Shown piece by piece: positions 1 to 8,937 of a stretch of 26,673 bases of DNA. Positions within the stretch are counted from its first letter, which is position 1. Every line of letters starts with the position of its first letter. A model generated the notes under the pieces. It was not told where the DNA came from. It worked only from the letters and a program-made list of their open reading frames with translations, and ran no database searches. The position numbers and the translations under genes were made by a program. Origin of the DNA: JBEEJZ01 sp046046915 (GTDB taxonomy: Bacteria; Pseudomonadota; Gammaproteobacteria; Burkholderiales; Burkholderiaceae_C); contig JBJOIT010000040.1 of assembly GCA_046046915.1 (NCBI GenBank), positions 1-26,673 of the forward strand. Reading direction: 5' to 3'.

Positions 1-1898
1 AGCGCGTGGAGCAACGGCTGGCCACCTTGCACGAGCAAACAGGCCAGTGGGCCGGTCGACGTGAGGATGCCCAGCTCGAATTGGAAAGCTTGTCCGAGCT
101 GGCCATGGTGGGCGAGGAAAAAGCCGAGTTGTTGTCAGCACAAGTCGAGGAGCAGGCGCTGGCCTTGCCTGACCTGGAAGACGCTCTGCGTGCCGCGCAA
201 CAAAACGCGCTACAGCAACGAGCAGCCGTCGGCACCATTCAGCAACACATTCAGGTGCTGGGCGCTGAGCAGCGCAGCATGGACGAGCAAACCCGTCATT
301 TGCAGCAACGGCAAGAACGCCTGGCCACCGACCGCAACTCGCTGTCTGCGCCCGACGATGCGCGTTTGCAGCGCTTGCAAGAGCAACTGGCTCAGGCGCA
401 GGAAGGCGCCGACGTCGCCGATGCGCGCCTGCAGGAGTTGCAGGAAACGGTGCCGACCCTGGATGAGGCCCGTCGCACGGCCCAACACACGGTGAATGCC
501 GACACCACTCGCCGGTCTGGACTGGGGGCCCGCCTGGAAGCCCTGAAAGCCCTGCAGGAAAAGGTACGCACCGACGGAAAGCTCAAACCCTGGCTGGCCA
601 AGCAGGGCCTGGAGGCGCTGCAGGGTCTGTGGACGCGTTTGCACGTTGAGCCGGGTTGGGAGAACGCCCTGGAGGCGGCGCTACGTGAACGGCTGGGCGC
701 GCTGGAAGTGTCCCGCCTGGACAGGGTGAGTGCTTTTCTTGGTCACGGTGCCAAAGAGGCGCCACCCGCCAAACTCACGTTTTTTACACCGCCCGATGCG
801 GGACAGCCTCCTGTCCCGTCCAAGCTGCCCCGACTGCTGGATTTGCTGCGGCTGAACGATGCAGGCCTGCGTGCGGTGTTGGCGGACTGGCTGGCACCTT
901 GCTTTGTGGCAGATCGCCTGGAAGATGCCTTGGCTCAACGCAACCAGCTGGGGGCTGGCGAGGTGATTTATGTGCCCACGGGCCATTGCGTGAGCCCACA
1001 CAGCGTCAGCTTCTATGCCCCCGACAGCGAGCAAGCCGGCTTGCTTGCACGGGCCCACGAAATCGAAGACTTGGACAAGGCGCTGCGTGCCCAAAGCCTG
1101 ATTTGTGATGAATCGCGCTCCGCCCTGCTGCGTGCCGAGGCAGCCTATGCGGAGGCCAGTCAGCGCTTGGTGGCGGCCCAGCGCGAGTCCACAGACGCTC
1201 GCGGCCAGGCGCACACTCTGCAGGTGGAGCTGCTGGGGCTCCAGCAACTGGCCGAGCAGTCCAAGGCCCGGAATCAGCAACTGGGTGAGGATCTGGCAGA
1301 AGTAGAGGCGCAGATGGACGCGCTGCAAGAGCGCCGGGCCATTGCCGAGGGCCGCTTTGAAGAGCTGGACATGCAACTGGCTGACGCCCAGGAACGCCAC
1401 GCCCAGTTGGACGACCGGGTGATGGAGGCCGAGCGCAAGCTCAATCTGTGCCGTGAGCAACAGCGCGGTTTGGAGCGTCAGGCGCAAGAAGCCGCCTTCT
1501 CGCTGCGCACCCTGGACGCTCGGCGCCAGGAGCTGGCCCGCACCATCGACACCGCCACCCAACAGGCTGCATCCCTGCAGCTGGAGCTGCAGCGCGCGCA
1601 AGATGAGTTGTCGCGCCTGACCGACGCCGCAGCCCAGGCCGGTCTGCAAAACGCTCTGGCCCTGAAGCTGGATTGCGAGCGCGCCCTGGGGTCCAGGCGT
1701 AGCGAGTACGACGAGCTCACCGCCAAACTGCGTGCCAGCGATGAACGCCGTCTCACGCTGGAGCGCGAACTGGAACCCCTGCGTCAGCGCATCATGGAGT
1801 TTCAGCTGAAAGAACAGGCTTCCCGACTGGGCTTTGAGCAATATGCCCAGCTTCTGCTAGACGCCGGGCCGACCTCGATGCCGTGGCCGCGTCCATAG
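1..1898 (+). CDS. smc: Chromosome segregation ATPase SMC, hinge and coiled-coil part (5' partial, ends at a frameshift)
   Basis: This is the middle of an SMC protein, the ATPase core of condensin that organises and segregates the chromosome. The frame is open from the window edge (base 3), so the N-terminal Walker A head lies outside. About the first 180 visible residues and those from about 345 onward are heptad-like coiled coil rich in Q, E, L, A and R. Between them is a globular section with the SMC hinge pattern (KLKPWLAKQGLEALQGLW, then WENALEAALRERLGAL). The reading ends at TAG 1896-1898 in a short tail (GPTSMPWPRP) that does not look like SMC. The expected continuation, ADLDAVAASIEQG, is present in another frame from base 1868. 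The gene is therefore one smc broken by an apparent single-base deletion, either real or a sequencing error. It is followed by zipA and ligA, as is usual in this group. Confidence 0.9.
   Translation, partial: RVEQRLATLHEQTGQWAGRREDAQLELESLSELAMVGEEKAELLSAQVEEQALALPDLEDALRAAQQNALQQRAAVGTIQQHIQVLGAEQRSMDEQTRHLQQRQERLATDRNSLSAPDDARLQRLQEQLAQAQEGADVADARLQELQETVPTLDEARRTAQHTVNADTTRRSGLGARLEALKALQEKVRTDGKLKPWLAKQGLEALQGLWTRLHVEPGWENALEAALRERLGALEVSRLDRVSAFLGHGAKEAPPAKLTFFTPPDAGQPPVPSKLPRLLDLLRLNDAGLRAVLADWLAPCFVADRLEDALAQRNQLGAGEVIYVPTGHCVSPHSVSFYAPDSEQAGLLARAHEIEDLDKALRAQSLICDESRSALLRAEAAYAEASQRLVAAQRESTDARGQAHTLQVELLGLQQLAEQSKARNQQLGEDLAEVEAQMDALQERRAIAEGRFEELDMQLADAQERHAQLDDRVMEAERKLNLCREQQRGLERQAQEAAFSLRTLDARRQELARTIDTATQQAASLQLELQRAQDELSRLTDAAAQAGLQNALALKLDCERALGSRRSEYDELTAKLRASDERRLTLERELEPLRQRIMEFQLKEQASRLGFEQYAQLLLDAGPTSMPWPRP
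1860..1873 (+). other. smc: Apparent one-base deletion (frameshift) in smc
   Basis: Upstream frame reads GAC GCC GGG CCG and soon stops; downstream frame reads GCC GAC CTC GAT from 1868. Restoring one G to the GGG run at 1866-1868 gives DAGADLDAVAASIEQG, a natural SMC continuation. No slippery heptamer or downstream structure suggesting programmed frameshifting is evident. Confidence 0.85.
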
Positions 1899-2584
1899 AA
1901 CAAGGCCCGGTCAAGCTGTTGGGTCTGCAGACCGAAATTGACCGCCTACAGCGTGACATCAACGCACTGGGCGCGGTGAACCTGGCGGCATTGGAAGAAC
2001 TGGGCACAGCACGCGAGCGCAAGCAGTTTCTGGATGCCCAGACCGCAGACCTGACCCAGGCTATGACCACCCTGGAAGATGCCATTCGCAAGATCGACGG
2101 CGAGACACGCGAGCTGCTGTCGGGCACGTTCAACACCGTCAACGAACACTTTGGGCGCATGTTCCCCGAACTGTTTGGTGGCGGCAATGCGCGTCTCGTG
2201 ATCACTGGCGACGAGATTCTGGACTCAGGTGTGCAGGTGATTGCCCAGCCGCCGGGCAAAAAGAACCAGACCATTCACTTGCTCTCTGGCGGGGAGAAGG
2301 CACTGACGGCGATTGCGCTGGTGTTTGCCATTTTTCAGCTCAACCCGGCGCCGTTTTGCCTGCTGGACGAGGTGGACGCGCCCTTGGACGACGCCAATAC
2401 CGAGCGTTACGCCCGGCTGGTGTCGAGCATGAGCCGCGAGACGCAGTTCCTGTTCATCAGTCACAACAAGATTGCCATGGAAATGGCTCAGCAACTCATC
2501 GGCGTGACCATGCAGGAGCAGGGAGTTTCACGCATCGTGGCGGTCGACATGGCGTCGGCGGACACCTTCGCAGACTTGAATTGA
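1883..2584 (+). CDS. smc: SMC C-terminal ATPase head (second frame of the split smc)
   Basis: This is the 3' part of the same smc gene, displaced to another frame. It holds the end of the returning coiled coil (residues 1-90) and the C-terminal ABC-type head. Visible motifs, counted from GTG 1883, are the ABC signature LSGGEK at 134-139, Walker B/D-loop LLDEVDAPLDDAN starting at 160, and the switch region FISHNK. GTG 1883 is only the first possible start in this frame; homology to SMC runs upstream to about base 1868, so it is unlikely to be a natural start. Motifs are intact, which argues for a recent lesion or a sequence error rather than an old pseudogene. The stop lies 7 bases before zipA. 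Confidence 0.9.
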   Translation: MAASIEQGPVKLLGLQTEIDRLQRDINALGAVNLAALEELGTARERKQFLDAQTADLTQAMTTLEDAIRKIDGETRELLSGTFNTVNEHFGRMFPELFGGGNARLVITGDEILDSGVQVIAQPPGKKNQTIHLLSGGEKALTAIALVFAIFQLNPAPFCLLDEVDAPLDDANTERYARLVSSMSRETQFLFISHNKIAMEMAQQLIGVTMQEQGVSRIVAVDMASADTFADLN

Positions 2585-2591
2585 AAACATC

Positions 2592-3620
2592 ATGAGTACT
2601 TTGCAAATTCAACTCGCAGTGGTCGGCCTCCTGGTGCTCGCCGGGGTGCTGGCGCACGGCATCTGGACTTCGCGGCGCAATGCACCGCGCCAAGCCCAGC
2701 ACGAGTCGCCTCCGGCCGAGCCCATTCTGACGGACGGCGACTTGGGCAGCGAGCCCGCCCTGGATGGCAACGCTTTTGTTCTGCCTTTGCCGGAGCGTAA
2801 ACCGTCTTTGGACGCCCTCATCGACGTCATCACGCCCATTGCGCTGGAAAATGTGGTTTCCGGCGATGCCGCCCTGGCCGCCTTGCCGCCGACCCGTCGC
2901 GTGGGCAGCAAGCCATTTGCAGTGGAAGGACTCAATACCAGCACCGAGCAGTGGGAAATGCCCGTGGCGGGGCAGCGCTACAGCGCCCTGCATGCAGGCG
3001 TGCAGCTGGCCAACCGCTCCGGCGCTCTCAACGAGATTGAGTTCTCGGAATACGTGATGAAGGCGCAGGCCTTTGCCGACGCTCTGGGGGGCACGCCCGA
3101 GTTTCCCGACATGCAGGACGAGGTGGCGCGTGCCCGTGAGCTTGACCAATTTGCAGTGGCCCACGACGCACAGCTCGGCTTCACCTTGCGGGCGCAGGAA
3201 GCCGCCTGGAGCCCAGGCTACATCCAGCAGCAGGCCGCCCGACTGGGGTTTGTGCCGGGGGCCATCCCGGGGCGCATGGTTTTGCCGGCCACCACGACCG
3301 GCTTGCCGCCGGTCCTGGTGTTGAGCTTCGACACCCAGGCTGCCTTGGCGGAAGACCCGGACCAGTCCGCCGTGCGAGAGATTGCACTCAATCTTGACGT
3401 GGCCCACGTTGCCCGCGAAGAGCATGGTTTTGAGCGGATGCGCGAAGTGGCGCAAGGCCTGTCGCGGGCCATGGACGCTGTGGTGACCGATGACAACGGC
3501 GTTCCCTTGCCCATCGCGGCCATGGACAGCATTGCCCAAGATTTGCAAGCGCTTTATGACACGCTGGAGGCCCGCGACTTGGCGGCGGGCTCAGTCCAGG
3601 CGCGTCGCCTGTTCAGCTGA
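2592..3620 (+). CDS. zipA: Cell division protein ZipA (FtsZ-binding domain protein)
   Basis: ZipA tethers the FtsZ ring to the inner membrane at the division site. The 342-residue protein begins with a single N-terminal membrane anchor (about residues 6-24, LAVVGLLVLAGVLAHGI), then a basic stretch and a short proline- and acid-containing linker. A long C-terminal part follows in which residues about 190-335 match the ZipA C-terminal FtsZ-binding fold: FVPGAIPGRMVLPA, then VLVLSFDTQAAL, and a final helix AMDSIAQDLQALYDTLEA. The linker is much shorter than in E. coli ZipA, which is usual for betaproteobacteria. It starts 7 bases after the smc stop and ends 5 bases before ligA, so the three are probably one operon. 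The start has no strong Shine-Dalgarno, but the anchor begins directly after it. Confidence 0.88.
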   Translation: MSTLQIQLAVVGLLVLAGVLAHGIWTSRRNAPRQAQHESPPAEPILTDGDLGSEPALDGNAFVLPLPERKPSLDALIDVITPIALENVVSGDAALAALPPTRRVGSKPFAVEGLNTSTEQWEMPVAGQRYSALHAGVQLANRSGALNEIEFSEYVMKAQAFADALGGTPEFPDMQDEVARARELDQFAVAHDAQLGFTLRAQEAAWSPGYIQQQAARLGFVPGAIPGRMVLPATTTGLPPVLVLSFDTQAALAEDPDQSAVREIALNLDVAHVAREEHGFERMREVAQGLSRAMDAVVTDDNGVPLPIAAMDSIAQDLQALYDTLEARDLAAGSVQARRLFS

Positions 3621-3625
3621 ACACC

Positions 3626-5743
3626 ATGACCTTGCCCACCGATGTGTTGACGCCAGAGGCAGGTGCCCGTGCCAGCGAGCTGGCCAGAGTCTTGCATCAC
3701 CATGCCCATCGCTACTACGTGATGGACGAGCCGGAAATCACGGACGCCGAGTACGACCGTTTGTTTCGGGAGCTGCAAGCCCTGGAGGCACGCTTTCCGG
3801 CGCTGAGGACCCCAGACTCGCCGACCCAGCGCGTGGGCGGTACGCCACTTCCGCAATTTGCCAGTGTCCGCCATGCCGTGCCCATGCTCAGCATACGCAC
3901 CGAAACCGACACTGAGCCCAGCGGCGCGCTAAATTTTGATGCCCGGGTACGCAAGGAACTTGGGCTGGATGCGTCTGATCCGCTGGTGGCCTACGTGGCC
4001 GAGCTGAAGTTCGATGGACTAGCCATCAACTTGCGCTACGAGCAAGGCGTTCTGGTGCAGGCGGCCACCCGCGGTGACGGCGAGGTGGGCGAGGATGTGA
4101 CACAAAACATCCGCACCATCGGGCAGATTCCGCTTCGCCTGATGGCGCCCGCAGCCGTGTCCCTTTGGGATGGAATGCCTGTACCTAAGGTGCTGGAGGT
4201 ACGGGGCGAGGTCTACATGCGCCGCGATGACTTTGAGTCGCTGAATGACAAACAGCGCGAACTGGGTCTCAAGACCTTTGTGAACCCCCGCAATGCCGCC
4301 GCAGGCGCGGTACGCCAACTGGACCCAGGCATTGCAGCCCAAAGGCCTTTGAGTTTTTATGCCTATGGCATAGGCGAGATCACGCCGGCAGAGCAGGGTG
4401 GGCCGGCGTTCGACACCCACTTTGAGCTGCTGCAGGCGCTCAAGGCCTGGGGTTTGCCGGTGGCAGAGCAAACCACGCTGGCCCTGGGCGGCTCGGCACT
4501 GGTTGCCTTTCACCAACAGATTGCGCGTGAACGGGACCGCCTGCCCTACGACATTGATGGGGTGGTCTACAAGGTCAATGCACTGGCCTTGCAAAGGCAA
4601 CTAGGCTTTGTGACCCGCGAGCCTCGCTGGGCCGTGGCGCACAAATACCCGGCGCAGGAGATGCAGACCACGCTGCTGGGCATTGATGTGCAAGTTGGTC
4701 GTACCGGCAAGCTCACGCCGGTGGCGCGGTTGGCACCGGTTTTTGTGGGTGGGGTCACGGTGACGAATGCGACCTTGCACAACCTCTTTGAGCTGCGACG
4801 CAAGCGTTGCCGCGTGGGCGATACCGTCATCGTGCGCCGTGCGGGCGATGTGATTCCGGAGGTGGTGGGAGTGGTGGGGCGTACCCTTGACGGTGCCAAC
4901 GCCGCCATCCGTGGCAGCTACGTCCCCAACTTTCGTATGCCCAAGTCCTGCCCCATCTGTGGCAGCACTGTGGTACGCGAAAAGGCCGAGGTCAATCACC
5001 GTTGCAGCGGCGGGCTGTTCTGCCCGGCCCAACGCAAACAGGCCATCCTGCACTTTGCACAACGCCGCGCGGTCGAGGTCGATGGTCTGGGCGAAAAGCT
5101 GGTGGATCAGTTGGTGGATCAGCAGATTGTGCGCACACTGCCCGACCTCTACCGCCTGGGTTTTGCCGCGCTGGCCGAGCTGGATCGCATGGCTGGCAAG
5201 TCCGCTCAAAACCTGCTCGACGCATTGCAGGCCTCCCGTCAAACCACCTTGCCACGCTTCTTGTATGGCCTAGGGATACGGCATGTGGGTGAGGCCACTG
5301 CCAAGGATTTGGCGCGGCACTTTGGGACGCTGGACGACATCATGGACGCCAGCACCGAGCAGCTGTTGGAGGTCAACGATGTCGGGCCAGTGGTTGCGCA
5401 CAGCTTGCGCACCTTTTTTGACCAGGCCCACAACCGCGAGGTTGTCGCGCAGTTACGCGCCTGCGGTATCACTTGGCAAGAAGGGGTGCCGGCGGCACAA
5501 ACGCCCCGCCCCCTGGCGGGCAAGACCTGCGTGATCACAGGCACGCTTCCCACGCTCAGCCGCGATCAAGCCAAGGACCTGCTCGAATCTGCAGGCGCCA
5601 AGGTGGCGGGGTCCGTCAGCAAGAAAACCGATTTCGTCGTGGCGGGTGCAGAGGCGGGCAGCAAGCTCACCAAAGCGCAGGAGCTGGGCGTTCTGGTGAT
5701 GGATGAGGCCGGCATGCTGGCCCTGTTGCAAAAGGAGTCTTGA
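3626..5743 (+). CDS. ligA: NAD+-dependent DNA ligase LigA
   Basis: LigA seals nicks in duplex DNA using NAD+, in replication and repair. All domains are present in 705 residues: the N-terminal Ia/NAD-binding region (HHHAHRYYVMDEPEITDAEYD), the nucleotidyltransferase domain with the adenylated lysine K128 in ELKFDG, an OB fold (about 330-420), and a four-cysteine zinc finger (C442, C445, C460, C466). Helix-hairpin-helix repeats follow (about 480-600), then a C-terminal BRCT domain from about residue 628 (PLAGKTCVITGTLPTLSRDQ). Length is slightly above the 670 typical of E. coli LigA. The stop TGA 5741-5743 shares one base with the start of def, indicating translational coupling. Confidence 0.97.
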   Translation: MTLPTDVLTPEAGARASELARVLHHHAHRYYVMDEPEITDAEYDRLFRELQALEARFPALRTPDSPTQRVGGTPLPQFASVRHAVPMLSIRTETDTEPSGALNFDARVRKELGLDASDPLVAYVAELKFDGLAINLRYEQGVLVQAATRGDGEVGEDVTQNIRTIGQIPLRLMAPAAVSLWDGMPVPKVLEVRGEVYMRRDDFESLNDKQRELGLKTFVNPRNAAAGAVRQLDPGIAAQRPLSFYAYGIGEITPAEQGGPAFDTHFELLQALKAWGLPVAEQTTLALGGSALVAFHQQIARERDRLPYDIDGVVYKVNALALQRQLGFVTREPRWAVAHKYPAQEMQTTLLGIDVQVGRTGKLTPVARLAPVFVGGVTVTNATLHNLFELRRKRCRVGDTVIVRRAGDVIPEVVGVVGRTLDGANAAIRGSYVPNFRMPKSCPICGSTVVREKAEVNHRCSGGLFCPAQRKQAILHFAQRRAVEVDGLGEKLVDQLVDQQIVRTLPDLYRLGFAALAELDRMAGKSAQNLLDALQASRQTTLPRFLYGLGIRHVGEATAKDLARHFGTLDDIMDASTEQLLEVNDVGPVVAHSLRTFFDQAHNREVVAQLRACGITWQEGVPAAQTPRPLAGKTCVITGTLPTLSRDQAKDLLESAGAKVAGSVSKKTDFVVAGAEAGSKLTKAQELGVLVMDEAGMLALLQKES
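5732..5737 (+). promoter_or_regulatory. Shine-Dalgarno of def
   Basis: AAGGAG lies at the 3' end of ligA, five bases before ATG 5743. It supports ATG 5743 as the def start. TTG 5740 is in the same frame but only two bases from this site, too close. Confidence 0.75.
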
Positions 5744-6306
5744 TGACGGTTCGAAACATTCTCAAGATGGGTGACCCGCGTCTGCTGCGCATCGCCCAAC
5801 CCGTGACCGAATTTGACAGCGATGCCCTGCATTTGTTGATCTCGGACCTGCACGACACCATGCGCTCGGTCAATGGCGCGGGGCTGGCTGCGCCGCAGAT
5901 TGGAGTCGATCTTCAAGTGGTCGTCTTTGGTCGTCTGGAGAGCAATCCGCGCTATCCCAATCGCCCCATGGTGCCGCCCACGGTGCTCATCAATCCTGTG
6001 ATCACGCCGCTACCTGCGGCGGATGACGCCCAAGGTGTGCCACCTGAAGACGAAGACTGGGAAGGGTGTCTGTCGGTGCCTGGCCTGCGTGGCGTGGTGC
6101 CGCGCTTCAGCCGCGTGCGTTACACAGGCTTTGATCAGTACGGCGACCCCATAGACCGCACGGTCGAGGGATTTCATGCGCGGGTGGTCCAGCACGAATG
6201 CGATCACCTCATCGGCAAGCTATATCCCATGCGGGTGCGAGACTACACACGCTTTGGTTACACCGATGTCTTGTTTCCAGAGATCGCCGCCAGCGAGGAC
6301 GACTAA
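5743..6306 (+). CDS. def: Peptide deformylase
   Basis: Removes the formyl group from the N-terminal methionine of new proteins; Map, encoded nearby at 8938-9759, then removes the methionine. All three deformylase motifs are present in the 187 residues: motif I GAGLAAPQ (45-52), motif II EGCLS (107-111, metal ligand C109), and motif III HECDH (151-155, metal ligands H151 and H155, catalytic E152). A Cys replaces the usual hydrophobic residue inside motif III and should not affect catalysis. The start ATG overlaps the ligA stop by one base (TGATG) and has a perfect Shine-Dalgarno. Its 3' end converges on glnD across 32 bases with no convincing terminator. Confidence 0.97.
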   Translation: MTVRNILKMGDPRLLRIAQPVTEFDSDALHLLISDLHDTMRSVNGAGLAAPQIGVDLQVVVFGRLESNPRYPNRPMVPPTVLINPVITPLPAADDAQGVPPEDEDWEGCLSVPGLRGVVPRFSRVRYTGFDQYGDPIDRTVEGFHARVVQHECDHLIGKLYPMRVRDYTRFGYTDVLFPEIAASEDD

Positions 6307-6338
6307 GCCGCTCCACGGTGTCTGCAGGGGGCGGCGCT

Positions 6339-8912
6339 TCAGGCTGTCAGTGCGTCCAGCAGCTCGGTTTCAATCTCGATCTGGGTCTTGTTGTGCTGCA
6401 GTTCGGGCCCGACCAGCAAGAAGGTGTCGTCCACCCGCTCACCCAAGGTAGCCACTTTGGCCAGTTGCACATTGATGCGGTGGCGGGCCAGAACACGCGC
6501 GATGCAGTACAGCAAACCTACTCGGTCGCTGGCAGAAATGCTCAGCAGCCATCGCTGCGCTTTTTCGTCAGGAGACAGGCTGACGCGCGGCGCAATCGGA
6601 AAGCTCTTCACCCGGCGCGACAGTCGTCCCCGGCTCGGTGAGGGCAGGGGGCCCGCTTCCGTGATGGCCAGGGCAAGCCGGGTTTCAAGCAGGTCGGTCA
6701 GCTCGCGGTACTCGTCTGGACTGGCGCTGGTGACCAGCTGAAAGGTGTCCAGTGCCCGGCCGTCCAGGGTGGTGTAAACGCGGGCGTCCTGAATGCTGAA
6801 ACCGCATTGGTCAAAGTAACCACAGATGCGTGCAAAGAGGTCGGGCTGGTCGGGTGCATACACCAGCACTTGCAGGCCCTCACCCACAGGGGAGCGTCGG
6901 GCCCGGACGATGGGCTCGGTAGCACCCACCAGGCGGGACAGCTTACGGGTGTGCCAAGCAATGTCTTGCGCGTCGTGGCGCATGAAGTAGCCCACATCCA
7001 GCGTGTCCCACAGCTTCTTGTGGCCTTCGGACGGTGGCGCGTGCAAGGCAATCATCACCAGAGCGTCGCGCTTGCGTGCCTCGACTTCGGCGTCGCGGTC
7101 AGGTGCACGCCCACCCAGCACGCGCAAGGTGTAGCGGTACAGGTCTTCGAGCAGCTTGCCTTTCCAGGCATTCCATACCTTGGGACTGGTGCCACGGATG
7201 TCGGCCACGGTCAGCAGATACAGCGCCGTCAGATGGCGCTCGTCACCCACGCGCCGTGCAAATTCGGCAATGACATCGGGGTCGCTCAGATCGGACTTTT
7301 GGGCCACACGGCTCATGGTCAGATGCTCATGCACCAAAAACTCGATGAGTTCGCCATCATCAGCATCGATGCCATGGGCACGGCAAAAGCGCCGCACTTC
7401 GAAAGTACCCAGCACCGAGTGGTCGCCACCTCGGCCCTTGGCAATGTCGTGAAACAGTGCGGCCGCATAGAGTACCCAGGGTTTGTCCCAGCCGGCGGCC
7501 AGCTGCGAACAGAACGGATATTCGTGCGCATGTTCAGGCAGAAAAAATCGCCGCACATTGCGCAGCACCATCAAGATGTGCTGATCGACCGTGTAGACAT
7601 GAAACAGATCATGCTGCATCTGGCCCACGATCTTGCGAAACACCCACAGGTAGCGACCCAGCACCGAGGTCTGGTTCATCAGCCGCATGGCGTGCGTGAT
7701 GCCGTCGCGCTGGGTCAGGATCTTCACAAAGCTTGCCCGATTCACGGGGTCGGCTCGAAAGGCGCCATTCATCAGGCCGCGGGCGTTGTACAGGGCCCGC
7801 AGTGTCCGGGCAGAAAAACCCTTGACGCCTGCGGTGGTCTGGTACAGCAGGAAGGTTTCCAGAATGGCGTGGGGATTGCGCTGATACAGATCGTCGCTGG
7901 CCACTTCGATCATTCCGGCTTTTTCAAAAAACCGTTCGTTGATGGGGCGCAGGCTGTGGGCCGAGGGGTTGAGTCGCTCCTCGATGTTCATCAGCAAGAT
8001 CTGATTGAGCTGGGTCACCGCCTTGGCTGCCCAGTAGTAGCGGCGCATCAGAGCCTCGCTGGCGCGGCGGCCATCTTCGGCACGGTAGCCAAAGGACTCG
8101 GCCACAGCGGTCTGCAGGTCAAACACCAGACGGTCTTCACGACGTGCCGCAATCAGGTGCAGGCGCGCACGAATCAGTTTCAGCAGGTTCTCGTTGCGCT
8201 TGATTTGCCGCACCTCAAACGCGGTGGCAAAGCCGTTGCGCGCCAGATCATCCCAACTGTTGCCAAAGCCCGCCGCTTGCGCCACCCACAAGATGATTTG
8301 CAGGTCACGCAATCCGCCAGGTGACTCCTTGCAGTTGGGCTCCAGGGCATAGGGTGTGTTTTCAAACTTGTTGTGGCGCTGCTGCAACTCCAAGGTCTTG
8401 GCCACAAAAAAGGCCGGGGCGTCCATGGCCGCGCGAAAACGTTGAAAAAAATCTGCGAACAAGGCCGCCTTCCCCGTAATGAGGCGGGCTTCCAGCAGGG
8501 CGGTCTGTACGGTCACATCTTTTGCGGCTTCTGCCAGGCAGTCGCTCACCGTGCGCACGCTGGAGCCAATTTCAAGGCCAGCATCCCAGCACTGGCCTAT
8601 AAAGCCCTCGATACGCTCACGCAAGGCTGGGTTGGTCTCCAGCGTCACCTCGTCTGGCAAGAGCAGGAGCACGTCCACATCCGACTGCGGGAACAACTCG
8701 GCTCGTCCGAACCCGCCCACGGCAGCCAAGGCGCAGTCGTCGCCAAACCCACTCTGCTGCCAGAGCGTGCGCAAAACCTGGTCGGCCAGATGGGAGATTT
8801 TTTGTAGTCCATTGCGCAGGCCACGCGTCGAGGCGCCACTGCCGGCAATGCCCTGCAGCACCTGGGCCTTGTCAGCGCGATAACGCTCGCGCAATGCCTG
8901 GGGGGTGACCAT
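6339..8912 (-). CDS. glnD: [Protein-PII] uridylyltransferase / uridylyl-removing enzyme GlnD
   Basis: GlnD is the glutamine sensor of nitrogen control: it uridylylates PII when glutamine is low and removes UMP when glutamine is high. The 857 residues show the full domain order. The nucleotidyltransferase motif GGFGRAELFPQSDVD is at 66-80 (D78 and D80 bind metal). A GlnD-specific helical section follows, with NKFENTPYALEPNCKESPGGLRD. The HD domain has HD at 488-489 in LFHDIAKGRGGDHS. Two C-terminal ACT domains (about 690-760 and 785-857) provide glutamine binding. The start ATG 8912 lies 25 bases after the map stop on the same strand, so map-glnD is probably one operon, an adjacency also seen in E. 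coli. Confidence 0.97.
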   Translation of the reverse strand: MVTPQALRERYRADKAQVLQGIAGSGASTRGLRNGLQKISHLADQVLRTLWQQSGFGDDCALAAVGGFGRAELFPQSDVDVLLLLPDEVTLETNPALRERIEGFIGQCWDAGLEIGSSVRTVSDCLAEAAKDVTVQTALLEARLITGKAALFADFFQRFRAAMDAPAFFVAKTLELQQRHNKFENTPYALEPNCKESPGGLRDLQIILWVAQAAGFGNSWDDLARNGFATAFEVRQIKRNENLLKLIRARLHLIAARREDRLVFDLQTAVAESFGYRAEDGRRASEALMRRYYWAAKAVTQLNQILLMNIEERLNPSAHSLRPINERFFEKAGMIEVASDDLYQRNPHAILETFLLYQTTAGVKGFSARTLRALYNARGLMNGAFRADPVNRASFVKILTQRDGITHAMRLMNQTSVLGRYLWVFRKIVGQMQHDLFHVYTVDQHILMVLRNVRRFFLPEHAHEYPFCSQLAAGWDKPWVLYAAALFHDIAKGRGGDHSVLGTFEVRRFCRAHGIDADDGELIEFLVHEHLTMSRVAQKSDLSDPDVIAEFARRVGDERHLTALYLLTVADIRGTSPKVWNAWKGKLLEDLYRYTLRVLGGRAPDRDAEVEARKRDALVMIALHAPPSEGHKKLWDTLDVGYFMRHDAQDIAWHTRKLSRLVGATEPIVRARRSPVGEGLQVLVYAPDQPDLFARICGYFDQCGFSIQDARVYTTLDGRALDTFQLVTSASPDEYRELTDLLETRLALAITEAGPLPSPSRGRLSRRVKSFPIAPRVSLSPDEKAQRWLLSISASDRVGLLYCIARVLARHRINVQLAKVATLGERVDDTFLLVGPELQHNKTQIEIETELLDALTA

Positions 8913-8937
8913 AAGGATCCTGCTTTGCGAGGTGGAA

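Noticed and set aside
681..1841. A 386-codon open frame on the - strand
   Set aside because: Opposite the smc coiled coil; low-complexity Leu/Gln-rich product is the reverse of coiled-coil codons.
2496..3548. A 350-codon open frame on the - strand
   Set aside because: Opposite zipA, which has a membrane anchor and FtsZ-binding domain; the reverse product has no features.
6307..6335. GCCGC/GCGGC repeat between convergent def and glnD as terminator
   Set aside because: Only 5 bp with a 19-base loop and no T-run on either strand.
6807..8324. A 505-codon open frame on the + strand
   Set aside because: It lies wholly opposite glnD, which has full catalytic motifs; the frame is a mirror of GC-rich codons and its translation matches no family that I recognise.
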